Source: Boesenbergia rotunda (Eukaryota > Streptophyta > Magnoliopsida > Zingiberales > Zingiberaceae). Taken from it: a stretch of DNA of 64,000 bases. A program made the position numbers and the translations under genes. Below are positions 43,698 to 54,926 of the stretch, piece after piece. Within the stretch, counting starts at the first letter, position 1, and each line of letters starts with the position of its first letter. The notes below the pieces were generated by a model that was given only the letters and a program-made list of their open reading frames with translations, had not been told where the DNA came from and ran no database searches. The stretch is taken from contig JAGFNQ010000842.1 of assembly GCA_024364735.1 (NCBI GenBank), forward strand, positions 81,362-145,361. The letters run 5' to 3'.

Positions 43698-44603
43698 TGT
43701 TAAATGCGGCAATTAAATTCTAAGGGTTTATCAAAAATAACCTTATAGAATTTTTTTAGAAATTTTCAAGGCCTTTTTGTAGTTTATAGGGTTAGATGGG
43801 ATAAAAAATGATCCTTTTTACATACACAAATTAATTAAGGAAAAGTTTATAATACATGACATTGCACTATGTGCAAATGATGCATGACTACATTTGGTTA
43901 AGCTATGATTATTGTATATATTTGACATGCATATGCATGAGATATTTACATATGGATTTATGACCTTTCATTGACTCATGTGGTACGAGCTTACCCCGTG
44001 GAGGGTTTCGGTTTCCAAGACTTATGATCATATCACCTTGTAGGATTGGTTGACTCTGGTATGTATATTCTATAAAGTATTTCAGTCATGTTTCTTATAT
44101 CATTTTGAGACTGTATCTACTTCTTTCTATATTGCTTGTATAACTTTTTGATGTCTTGCATTATAACTGCTGAGTTCACATGGTCTCACCCCCGTTTACC
44201 TTATTTTATGTTTTCAGGTTGATACTAGGGTTGCTAGAAGAGAGCCCCACAGCTAGTCCCACTGCCCGTCGAGTTGACTTCGTTTTGGTATATGTATTGC
44301 GGATGTTTCTTGTATATTTTTATTCTATTCTGTTTACATGTATTGGTGCTTTGTACTGTTGTATTCCCCTGAGGGGCATTATGTGTTTGTTGTTTTGTCG
44401 TAAGTCAGACCAACCCACAGTTAAGTATGTCTTTGATGAAATTTGTGCAGTGATTGTTTCTTTTATTTTGTTGATTCCAGCCATATTGGTTGACATTGTG
44501 TATTGGCCGTGTAGGCCCTGTATAAATATCTCAGATTATCCGCCGTGCAGGAGAGATATTATTTATTTTCCATCGGACATGTCGGTACCCCAGGGCCATG
44601 ACA
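43698..44603 (+). mobile_element. Chromovirus-like gypsy LTR, 5' end of element
   Basis: Candidate LTR from TGTTAAATG to CCATGACA. It includes GAGCTTACCCCGTGGAGGGT and a CACCCCCG..TTTTCAGG stretch, as in Tekay/Del-type LTRs, and is followed by ATTTAT and TGGTATTAGAG, a one-base variant of the tRNA-Met primer-binding site. The start is less sure than the end. About 600 bp of non-coding leader follow, with no gag. The 157-aa ORF 44180-44653 is inside the LTR and is not a gene. Confidence 0.5.
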
Positions 44604-45470
44604 ATTTATTTGGTATTAGAGTCCAACATGCGAGGTGCCCGAGGTATTTGTAGATATTTTCAGATTTTACATAGTGATTTCCATGACTTGTCTTGGTTTG
44701 GGACTTAGCGGCGATGGGACTTCTCCAGGCAACAAGAGATATGTCTTCTAGGAATTATCCTATCATTGGTATTGACTATTTGCTAGGATTGGTTAGACTT
44801 TTCCCAACTTAGTGGGGTTGTATGTCTATTAGTATTCATTGACATGGGTTTAGTTGAATGACATATAGTCAATCTAACCTATTTGGAGTCATGGTCATGG
44901 TCAATCATGGGAGCGACTAGTTGACATGATGCAGACACGACCTAGAGCGGGGAATGTTGATTCTCTGGTTGCATCGATAGTTGGCCTCTCTCCTTCCTTC
45001 TTCGACATCTTCTATCGCTCTTGATATTTCGTCGCCATCTTCCGTTGCTCTCGGTCCTTCGCCGTCATCTTCCAGAAGCTCTCACTTATACTCAAATGGA
45101 TTGGAAGCTCCCCAACTGCAAACAAAGGTCTTTTAAAAACCACTCCCATCCTTCTATTCTCGAGCATAACCCTTCCACTCCGGTGCCTGTTTTTCTTCTT
45201 GTTCAATATTTTTTAATTAGGGGGTGTGTAGGGTCTACTCAACAGTATCTCTGCTAGAGTTAGGGAAATGTGGTGTGCTAGAGAATGAAATTATCCAAGA
45301 CTGAAATATCTTGCTCCCACCACTCTCGTTTCGATTGTAAGGCCTTCAGTCCTACATTAAGAATTTGTTATTAGGGTTTAGGTGCTAGATGTGTAAATGC
45401 TAAAACATACAAGCCATATTCCAAAGTAGGTACTGCAATGGCTAGAAGCTACTCAACCAATAACTGTGCT
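44604..45470 (+). other. Leader-like and unassigned DNA after chromovirus-like LTR
   Basis: Binding site at 44611-44621, then sequence without a coding frame. The boundary to the next repeat cluster is not visible. ORFs at 45012-45257 are antisense pairs with no recognisable motif. Confidence 0.35.
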
Positions 45471-46910
45471 AGAGAATAAAGTTATCAAAGAATGAAAAAG
45501 TAATTCTGTAGCTACATGTTGTAGCAACTACATTAAAGTAGCCTCTACAACGTCAAACTCGCTGAACTACTACTTATACACGTTGTAGCAATAAATTCAA
45601 TGTAGTTGCTACAATGTCAAACTCATTGGACTACTACTTATAAATGATATAGCAACTGCCTCAAAGTAGATGCTACAATGTCAAACTCACTGGAATATTG
45701 CTTATACACGTTGTTGCAGCTACCACAAACTAGCTGCTACAACGTCAATTCAACTAGACTAGCTCATTATAGCAGGTGTCGGAATATAGCTGTTATAACA
45801 TCAAATTTATGTAGTAGCAGCTACGGAACCGTAGCTGCATGCTACAACGTAAAACTTGCATTATTCAAAAGTATCTACTACACATGTTTATCATTCTATA
45901 TAATAATTTTTATTAGTATGTCCTTTCATTTTTGATATAATATAAATTTTATGGTTATATCATTTGCAGTAAACTAGCAAGCATCATTTCCCATATTTCA
46001 TTCAATGATAAGTCCCAAATTTTAAGTTGTAATTCCCTCTAATCTAAATTATATTTTATATGATTCAATGATTCTAAACAATGTATTTAATCTAAGGGAA
46101 AACAGATGTTGTCTTTATTGGGCATCTGCCAGGTGTTTATGACACATAGATAGATGCATGTAGACAATTTAATAATTTTAAGGGCACTATACAATAGTCC
46201 TTCAAGATTAAAGAGGATGCAAAAATGACTTTTGAAGCATACTTTGATAAAAATATAGCATTTACCTCCTTCACAAAGAGAGGCAAAGAATGTTCTTGTA
46301 CAACTTCAAATATAGTATCAAGTTCAAACTCATAGAAAAAAGTTTCGAAGACTGAAAAAATTAGAAAACTGAATGATGCAATGGAAGAGATAAATTAATA
46401 ATTAGGTTATCTATCAATTAGTGATAAAGAATAGCCTTGTTATTTCTAGTTGTTGTATTCCTAAAATTCTTGAACTTATCAAGCTTATTGGGCTTGTTGT
46501 CATTGTTTTTATTCTACAATTTTAATTGGATACATTTTACTTTGTCGAGTATAGCTGTATAACTACAACATAAAATCAAAATTATATTCAATAATGTAGT
46601 AGCTACTAGACAGTAACTGCTACAATGAGAAAATGAAGGTAGGTCTACTGCTACACGTTGTAGCAGTAACTCAACACTAGTTGCTACAATGTCGAACCGA
46701 CAGTAGTTCTGTTGCTACACGTAGCAACTACTACACACGTAGCTGCTAGATGTTGTAGTAGCTACTATTATACACATTGTAGTAGCTACTCATGTGGTAG
46801 TAGCTATAACGCGTAGAAGCTACATACAAGTGTAATTTAATAATATAATTTTGCTTTCAAATTGTAGCAGTTACTCAATAATTGTTGCTACAACATCAAA
46901 GTCACTGTTG
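45471..46910. repeat. GTAGCAGCTACAACG repeat clusters flanking a 0.7-kb core
   Basis: Clusters at 45500-45860 and 46560-46900 are made of GTTGTAGCAGCTAC-like palindromic words and GCTACAA(C/T)GTCAAACTCA. This resembles the subterminal arrays of a DNA transposon with a short non-coding centre. I could not define TIRs or a TSD. Confidence 0.45.
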
Positions 46911-46989
46911 CTCTTGGCTGCACAAGGCGAGTTGCTTGCACCCAACGCCCCCGCTAACTCTTCCTAGGATCAACAAAGAAAAGGTAAAT

Positions 46990-47826
46990 CGCGTGGGCCA
47001 CTAGGTCAGACAATGACTAGTGCATAAGTCCAAAGAAAGTGGCAAGTAAATCAACCATACTAAAATATGAATTCACTTGCTTCGGGTACAACAAAAAGGG
47101 CCAGTTCAAGTATGAGTGTCCTAATCTGAAGGAGGGAAACTCCAATACATCATGAAGAAGAAAGGATCTCAAGGTGACTTGGGACGAGACATCCTCGGAT
47201 GAATCAGACATGGGCGAACCAAAGCACTCAAGCCACTTGGCACTAATTCCAAGATCCGAACACGAGTCCGAACCTGAGTCCAAATTAGATCAAGAAGTAG
47301 AACCTGAGGTATATTTATTTTTAAAATTTCAGTTACGTAAATTAGTTAAATATTTAGTTAGAAAGTTGACTAAGTTTGAGGACGAGATTTGCTCACTCCT
47401 TGAGGAGGTTAGCCACCTTAAGGAGTAAGCTAACATGAACCCATCAATTGACCAAATTCAAGAAGGAACTTCAACTCATGTTACAAAACTTTAGAAAGAA
47501 AATTCCTCCTTGAAAGGTCCAATTGATGGACTCAAGACCTAAACATGATGCTTGGGTCTCAAAGGGTTGTGTACAACAAATCTGTACTCGGTTATAAACC
47601 CAAGTCGACCAACAAATCCTATCTTTCATTGGTTAGTCAAAACATTAGTAACCAAGTCCAAGGATGGGCCCCAAAACCTTCCTTAACAAAGCAAGTAGGC
47701 TCAAACCAATATTTTGTACCTAAGATTTTAGTTAGGAGGCGGCAAATTAGTTGTCACCAAACTAACTCAGCCAACTCTTTTGAGTACCTAGGATTAATTA
47801 AATCAGGATTATTTCTTACTTGTTAA
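46990..47826 (+). pseudogene. gag: SIRE-like copia gag relic
   Basis: Reads in pieces: FTCFGYNKKGQFKYECP (47070-47130), a decayed zinc knuckle with one Cys and the His lost; LKVTWDETSSDESDMGEP (47168-47220); a coiled stretch LVRKLTKFEDEICSLLEEVS; and MMLGSQRVVYNKSVLGYKPK (47545-47600). The last matches VLNSQRVVYNKTGIGYRPK in the S3 gag at 52590. Stops and frameshifts are frequent, so it is an old gag fragment of a SIRE-like element distinct from S3. It has no visible LTR. Confidence 0.65.
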
Positions 47827-48084
47827 GGGTCTATAAGTCTTCTAAGTGAGAACAATTAGGAAGTTCTGTCAAGGATTGTGGTTGCCTTAATCATGTCCAA
47901 GTGACTCACCACAACCTGAGAGCTTACTCAAGGATGTTTTCTTGGGCGACCCAAAGCTACACTTAAATGAAATAGAAGTAAAAAGTACTCCTGATAATTA
48001 AATAATAATTTATCTCACAAAAATTATAGGATTACTCTATTTGAAAATACCTAGTTGAGACGAAAACAACTCAAAACTAAACTC

Positions 48085-48170
48085 AACTAAAATCAAACCA
48101 AACCAAACCAAACCAAACTAAACCAAACTCAAACTCAAACTGAAATCAAATCAAACTCAAACTCAAACTC
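48085..48170. repeat. (AAACC)n / (AAACTC)n microsatellite
   Basis: Runs of AAACC followed by AAACTC just before the TGATGAGC start of the Athila-like LTR. Confidence 0.85.
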
Positions 48171-48172
48171 AG

Positions 48173-48918
48173 TGATGAGCGTAGATTTGATACCGCTTTA
48201 TCCTTATTATCACATTCCTTCACATGATTTGCTTGATTCATATTTACGTTATTTTGCCTCTTTTCTTATATTTTATCAGTATATTCTCTATTTCTAGCTT
48301 GGAGATATGATTTTCTCTTGTTTTTTTTGCTTTTAGGGAGTGAATTGGAGCTAAAAAGGTGCAAAAGGGAGCAAGACGAGAGCCGGAGGATGCGATATGA
48401 TGGACTATGGCCCCGAAGGCACACCCCCTACAGCTCCCAGGCACTGCCTGTACCCCTAGGCATGGCCTGTGCCCATCTTTCAGTTTATCAATGGCCCCAG
48501 GCACGACCATGTAGGCCTCCATGGTAGGGCCATGTCCCAAGGGCACGACCGTGCCTCCTCGACCAACGACTAACAATGCGGGGTCATGCCTCCTCTTTCT
48601 AGACACGGACATGACCATACCACGCCATCCAAACATGGCCATGCCCAAGCCATGCCCACCTAGTTGAAAAGGGCACGATTGATGCTTTAGTCATGCCCCA
48701 TGTCTAGCACAAGGCACGGTCGGTCGGGTCATGCCTCCGCTCGTGCAACCCCTATAAAAGGGGGTCGTTCTCCATTGAAAGGGGCATCTTTGGAATTTGC
48801 GGCTCCACCCCTTGGCTTGGAGAAGGGGGACATCTAGGGGGAATTCTATTGCCCTGATCCTCGATGATCTGTCCACCTTCAGCGCAAGGAGACGTTTCAA
48901 GAAGACCGACGACACCAT
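48173..48918 (+). mobile_element. Athila-like LTR, 5' part
   Basis: Starts TGATGAGCGTAGATTTGATA and contains a GGCACGACC-rich GC segment and CCCCTATAAAAGGGGG near 48750. This matches the order in the fragment at 22926-23262. It is interrupted after ACCAT (48914-48918) by the S3 element and resumes at 58125. Athila is inferred from layout and typical LTR wording. ORFs here are not genes. Confidence 0.5.
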
Positions 48919-49039
48919 TGTTGATGCAGTCTGGCCCGATTGTTATTTTGGTGTTGACAACGATTTATGTTTAGTTGAATGGATTTGGATTAAGTCCAGG
49001 TGGATCTGAGAGATCGCACGCTGGCATTGGGGAAAAGAC

Positions 49040-49640
49040 CTAGTGGGACTAGGCACACCTAGTGGGACTAGGTGAAACCTTGGTGAGTGAAGCCAGGTCC
49101 TAGCTTGGAGGGTTAGGTGTAAAAAGTCCTAACTTGGAGGGTTAGGTGTGGAAATGTCCTAGCTTGGAGGGCTAGGTGTGAAAAGTCCTAACTTGGAGGG
49201 TTAGGTGTGGAAAAGTCCTAGCTTGGAGGGCTAGGTGTGGAAAGTCCTAACTTAGAGAGTTAGGTGTCGAAAAGTCCTAGCTTGGAGGGCTAGGTGTGAA
49301 AATTCCTAACTCGGAGGGTTAGGTGATTGGAAATCCCAGTGAGTGAAGCCGAGTCCTGGTGAGTGAAGCCAGGTTGTAATCCTAGTGAGTGAAGCTAGGT
49401 TGAAATCCCGGTGAGTGAAACCGGGTCCTGGTGAGTGAAGCCAGGTTGAAATCCTAGTGAGTGAAGCTAGTTTGAAATCCCGATGAGTGAAGCCGGGTCT
49501 TGGTGAGTGAAGCCAGGTGATTGAAATCCTAGTGAGTGAAGCTAGGTTGAAATCCCGGTGAGTGAAGCCGGGTCTCGTGAGTGAAGCCGGGTGATTGAAA
49601 CCCTAGCTTGGAGGGTCAGGTCCTAGCTTGGAGGGCTAGG
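49040..49640 (+). repeat. Covarying hairpin array in S3 LTR
   Basis: More than twenty hairpins. One type has loop TTGGAGG with stems CCTAAC/GTTAGG or CCTAGC/GCTAGG. The other has loop TGAGTGAAG with stems CCTAG/CTAGG, CCTGG/CCAGG or CCCGG/CCGGG. It opens with two CCTAG-TGGGA-CTAGG hairpins. Arrays of the same kind lie at 55040-55620 and 61140-61590. Confidence 0.9.
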
Positions 49641-49755
49641 TTGAAGTCTCGGTGAGTGAAACTGGGCATGGAGTCTTGGTCCGGGGGACTAAGAACAAGT
49701 CAGAGAAGGGCTGGAGGCTTGTTCTCGTGACTTAGAGTGGATTTGACCTTGCCTG

Positions 49756-50290
49756 GATCGGTCTGGTGACCGATCAGGGAAGTTGGCACGTAGTTCCCTC
49801 GTGGATCGGTCTGGTGACCGATCCAGCTGTGTCTGATCGGTCTGGTGATCGATCAAGGAGCACACAGTGAATTTGGAAGCCTACTGATCGGCTCTTGATC
49901 GGTCTGGTGACAGATCAGGGAGTATACAATGAGTTTGGGAACCTTACTGTTCGGCTCCTGATCGGTCTGGTGACCGATCAGGGATACTATTCAGATCATT
50001 CTGGTGAACGATCAAATGTCATGAGCTCCTCTCTATGTTCGATCAGGTTGGATCCTGATTGGTCAGGAAGTACCCTGATCGGTTCCCAGACCGATCAGGC
50101 CACACCCTGATCGGTCTGGTGACTGATCAGGCCACATCCTGATCGGTCTGGGGACCGATCAGGAGTGTACAGCAGACTGCTGGATAGGTCTGGGGACCTA
50201 TCAGGAGTGTGCAGTAGACTGCTGGATAGGTCTAGTGACCGATCAGGCCATATCCTGATCGGTCTGGGGACCGATCAGAAGTTGAACTTT
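49756..50290 (+). repeat. GATCGGTC hairpin array in S3 LTR
   Basis: About a dozen inverted pairs GATCGGTC/GACCGATC around a 4-nt loop (TGGT or TGGG), often extended by CCT/AGG. Two units read GATAGGTC with GACCTATC, so both arms changed together. Equivalent arrays are at 55710-56240 and 61590-62070. Confidence 0.9.
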
Positions 50291-51126
50291 AATTCAAATA
50301 CGCTGTCAAAAGCTCTGATCGCGACTGTTTTCTCTGCCGATTCTCTGATACATTGTTGATTTCATTTGATATGTTTTACTAAGCTTCTGTTGAAGCGTGC
50401 ATGCTTTACAGGGATGGTTCAAACATTGGAGGAGGGTCAATGGAAAACTTTCCTTTGAGCAGGTTTGGCTGTTTCTCCTTCTCAGGTTTCAACGGGCAAC
50501 TGGCGCAGCTGGCGACTGACGGAGGCTCAGCTGGAGAGGAGGTCTTCAGTGGACTGAGTGCTCAGGGAGGATAGTGGGTTCATGCTGGCTCAGTGGATGT
50601 TGATGAAGCTTGCGATGGTGAGCAGAGCTTAAGTAAAAGCAGGATGCAGAGGAGCGGCAACAAGGATAGACAGAAAAATGGGTGGAGTTTTTGCTGTGGG
50701 GTTGAGCTCTCTGTGTGTTGCTTTGTGCTTGAGCGTTATTGTTACATCCTTGTGAGCGATCCTTCTTAGTCTCGTGAGCTTATCTTGTATCCTATGGAGA
50801 CGCTCATGGAGAGGTTTCTCCAGCGAGAAGGAGGCGCTGTTTTATCCGGTGTTCACCGGGGCTTGATCTGCCGACGCTCAAGGGATCGCCCACCTTACGG
50901 ACACGCCAAGGAGTAGGGGCAAGTTATCCCCGAACCTTGTAAACGATCCTTGTTAGCGATCTTTGGTTTGTATTCTCTGTTTATGCATTTCTGTTAAGTT
51001 TGTTTCTCTGCATATGTTTTGTTTCCGCTGTTGCTAACTTAAGTGCAGAGAAAATTTTAAAAGAGCAAAGTTTCAAGTGTCTGGCTATATTGACCCCCCC
51101 TCTCTAGCCATCCAAGGACCAACAAG

Positions 51127-51140
51127 TGGTATCAGAGCTT
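51127..51140 (+). promoter_or_regulatory. tRNA-Met primer-binding site (S3)
   Basis: TGGTATCAGAGCTT two bases after the LTR, complementary to the 3' end of plant initiator tRNA-Met and standard for Ty1-copia elements. Confidence 0.85.
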
Positions 51141-51182
51141 GGGGCTCTGTACAAGTGGCTTAACATCCAAGAGCTATCAACA

Positions 51183-52810
51183 ATGGCTTTAAGAGAAGGT
51201 TTTATCACCACTCGACCTCCCTTCTTCGATGGATCAGATTTTCAGTATTGGAGGTCACGCATGGAGTACTACCTCAAGACCGACATCGGAATGTGGTTCT
51301 CCGTGAAGGAAGGCTTCACCCCTCCAAGAGATGCGAAGGGAAAAGAATTGGAGTCCTCACGGTGGTCGGCTGAGCAAACACGAAAAGGAGAAGCCGATGC
51401 GAAGGCGGTGGTGACTTTGCAATGTGGAATGAACAAAGACCAACTAATCAAGGTTGGTCCCTTTACACGCGCAAAGGATTTATGGAATAAGCTCATCGAA
51501 CTCCATGAGGGTACCCGAGATTCAAGAATAGCCAAGAGGGACTTGTTCCTCAACAAACATCAAAATCTCTCCATGAAGGAGAGTGAAACGGTAAGTGAGC
51601 TTCATAGTAGATTCAAAGAAGTCCTCAATGGTCTCCACTCCATTGACGAAAAGGTTGAGAACCGCGACCTTGTGAGGTATGTGTTAAAAGCTTTTCCAAG
51701 GAATGCCTTGTGGTCATCGATGGTGGATGCCTACAAGGTTTCTAAGGATTTGTCAATTGTATAGTTAGGTGATTTATTTTGTGAAATGGAGCTTCATGAA
51801 ATGGCTAACAAAGGCCCCAAGGAGAATGAGATTGCCTTAGTTGCAGGGGAAAAGACCAACAAGAAGAAGAAGGAGAAGAAGAAGGAGAAGGAGGTATCTT
51901 TATCTTCATCCGAGTCCGAGTCCGAATCCGAGGAGGATGGCAGCGGGTCTTCTTCCTCCGAGATGGCCAATTTTGTTAGAAGAATGATGAGGAAGAACCG
52001 ACGCTTCAAGGGTAAAGGTAACCCTAGTGAAGTTAAGATTGATAAATCTAACATTACTTGTTATGAGTGTAGCAAGAATGGGCACTTCAAGAATGAATGA
52101 CCAAAGCTAAAGAAGAAGGAGGAGAAATCCAAGAAGAAGGAGGAAAAATCGAAGAAGAAGAAGAAGGCCTTGAAAGCCACATGGGATGAATCATCCTCTA
52201 GCTCTTCCGAAGAAGAGAAGGAAGAGAAGAGTACACACCATGTAGCACTCATGGCCATTGAAGGAGAGGAGAGCAGTGATGAATCAACGACTCCTCAACC
52301 GCGCCTTCATCATCTTCGGATGATGAAGAGGTAATCTCTCCAGAATTGGATAAATGCTATAGAACAATAGCTTGCTTGACAAACATGCTTAAGAAATCTA
52401 AGGTCAAAGTTAAATCTTTGAAATTAGAAGTAGAAAAATTGAAAACCTCTAAGGATGAGGTAATTGATGTTATGCATGATGAGTCCCTTGAAAATGAAAA
52501 TAAGACTTTGAGGAGTGAAATTGAAAATCTCAAGACTACTCTTGAGAAATTCTCAATTGGCTCAAAAACCCTAGATATGGTTCTTAACTCCCAAAGGGTG
52601 GTTTACAATAAGACCGGTATAGGTTACCGACCTAAAGAATCGAGCGTTGTATCATTAATGTCAAGAACACATTTTGGATCACAAAATAAGTCTATGGTTC
52701 AAAAGGCTAGAAAGAAAATGACTAAGGCATGGGTGCCAAAGTCTTTCATTGTAGATGCCTTAGGTCCCAAAATTTGGGTACCTAAAACTTTCATATTTCG
52801 AATTGTATAA
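51183..52810 (+). pseudogene. gag: S3 copia gag, two nonsense codons and a frameshift
   Basis: The start MALREGFITTRPPFFDGSDF is chosen because it matches the open gag at 63144. Next comes the UBN2-type gag region (YWRSRMEYYLK, VVTLQCGMNKDQLIKVGPFT, DLWNKLIELHEGTRDSRI, RYVLKAFP). TAG at 51762-51764 replaces a Lys codon of the other copy; the frame continues through a Lys-rich and Ser/Glu-rich linker to the zinc knuckle CYECSKNGHFKNE, where TGA at 52098-52100 replaces the final Cys codon. A frameshift near 52290-52340 leads to the C-terminal coiled part (52346-52810, KVKVKSLKLEVEKLKTSKDE) with LNSQRVVYNK. Gag ends at VPKTFIFRIV with no following protease. Confidence 0.85.
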
Positions 52811-54912
52811 GCATTATTTGAGGGGGAGCATCTATCAACATGGGAGGTTGATATTTGGTGCTCCAAACCCATGACCAAGGAAAAAAATTGTCATTCACAT
52901 GGTTGGTTATGGAAAATTCGAATTAAATGCTTTTGTTGTCTTAGTTCTTATAACAAGATGATCCCTTGGCTAGTGATTTATGAAATCTCATTTGGGCAAT
53001 AAGGAAACTTATCATGCAACGAATGATAGTATATCCATGCTTCAAAATAAATAAACAAGTTTTGAGAAAAAAAATTTTCACATGAATGGTTTAGGTTGAT
53101 ACATAACTTACTCTTGCCATGGATTGTTTAGGATAATTAGGTTTATTGTTGCAATTTATGTTTTCCTACAATTCATGGTTTATGATATGCCTTATATCAA
53201 GCCTAAGGAGTTCATTTTCTTGTATATGTTATACAACATGATGCATGCTAAAGAACAAGGATTAACACATAGTTTGTACTAATAAGGCATAACCAAACAA
53301 AGAACATGAGCTTAAGGTTTAGGCTTAAGTTTTTCTTAATATTTTAGAGATGAACTTAGTTGAATATGCCATGATCTTACTGTTTGTGTTATTAACCTTA
53401 ATGTATGATACCAATTTTGTTTATGAACAACATGCTCACATAGTTCATGATGTTTCAAGTTCCATGACTTGTTTTGTTTTCCCACTTGACTGATATCAAA
53501 CCTAATGTCATCCATATGCCTAATATTAATTAGATCACTAAGGTATCAGTACTTCAGTGTAGATTGGATTATCAAGATTGTTAGAAATAAACAAGAACAT
53601 ACTTAGAATATAACTGATCATTCAAACCTAGTGTTGGTACTTTAATCCATAGAAATTCTTGATTATTGATATGAAATGAAGCCTAGTTAAGGGACCCAAA
53701 TCAAATTACTTGTTTTGATTAAATGAATTATGGTTAATGGAACTCATTTAGGGAGTAAATCTGATTGTATTAGGGATTAGAATGATTAAGAGTTGAAACG
53801 AACTTGTTTCTGAAACTGATCAGTTTCAGAAAACATTCTGTATCAGACGTAATCGGTCCACTGACTGATCAGGACTCACCCAGATCGGTCCGGTGACCGA
53901 TCAGATCAACACTGATCAGAGGTATCAGACTACTCCTCAGTCCGATCCCATTCCATCAAGTTGTATCAGATTACCTGATCATACTGATACACACAAATCT
54001 GATACAAACCAAGTACAATTGAAACATATTTGATCCTCCATTGGTACAAACCTGGTACTAAGTGAGTACAAGTTTGTTCAAGTGTTCAAAGAAGGGTAGG
54101 AATTTTTAAGACCCTTGATTCTCAGAAATTTTTCTGAAGCATCAAGTATTAAAATGCTAATTTGATACAATCCTATGTTGGAATGTTCAAATTCATAAGA
54201 AAGGGTTTGTTGAGTCATGACTCTTGTTCTTAATGTCGTATTTCAGAAATGTTTCTGGAATGTCAAATATCAATGGAGTCTACACCCCTATTGTGGAATG
54301 CAAAATGTTAATAAAGTCTGATCAGGAACATATCAGAGTTTCAGAAATTTTTTTCGAAAACTGATCGCTCCCCAGACTAATCAGAAATTTTTCTGTATCA
54401 AGTAATCAACGACCCTGATCGGTCACGGAGACCAATCAGGATTATGTGTTGGATACAGCTGCATTCCCTACTTGTCATATGAAATATATACATGTTTAAC
54501 CATGATATAATTCTGTATATGGTTTCATTTGCAATTCACACTTATTGACGTATGATGCATATACATTGTTACCATGATACATTTATGGTATATGCCTCTC
54601 ATATGCAATTCAAAGAAAACATACTTTAACTCACTTGTCATATGAAACATATACATATTTGACCATGATATTATTCTGTATATGTCTTTATGTGTAATTC
54701 AAAAATTATCATTTGATTATTTTGGGTTTTGGGGGGAGACCCATGATTGAGGGGGAGTTATGTTAAACTTAATAACCATACCCTTTTCGATGTTTGACAA
54801 AGGGGGAGAGAATGGCAGATTAAGTTAATGGTTATTACAGGGGGAGGATCATGATTCCCTTATGAGAATTGAATTGATTGATACCTAAACTTAAATCGAG
54901 TTATCAAACAAC
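52811..54912 (+). mobile_element. S3 internal non-coding region
   Basis: About 2.1 kb of AT-rich sequence in place of pol. No DSG protease, integrase or RT motif is present in any frame. GATCGGTCCGGTGACCGATC-type hairpins recur near 53880 and 54415. It is likely the element's 3' tail joined to gag by deletion of pol. Confidence 0.7.
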
Positions 54913-54926
54913 AAAAAGGGGGAGAT
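54913..54926 (+). promoter_or_regulatory. Polypurine tract of S3 element
   Basis: AAAAAGGGGGAGAT abutting the TGTTGATGCAG start of the 3' LTR. Confidence 0.85.

Larger units (their letters stand above)
48919..51124 (+). mobile_element. 5' LTR of S3 copia element
   Basis: TGTTGATGCAG start, CCAACA end, 2206 bp. It holds the covarying hairpin array (49040-49640) and GATCGGTC/GACCGATC hairpins (49756-50290). In the first ~120 bp it differs from the 3' LTR at about four bases and a short gap, so the insertion is not very recent. Confidence 0.85.

Noticed and set aside
44180..44653. 157-aa hydrophobic ORF
   Set aside because: Lies across the end of the chromovirus-like LTR and its primer-binding site.
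49040..50290. Regular repeats with near-constant spacing suggested a CRISPR-like array
   Set aside because: Units are inverted-arm hairpins within an LTR of a plant retrotransposon, spacers are not unique, and no cas-like gene exists here.
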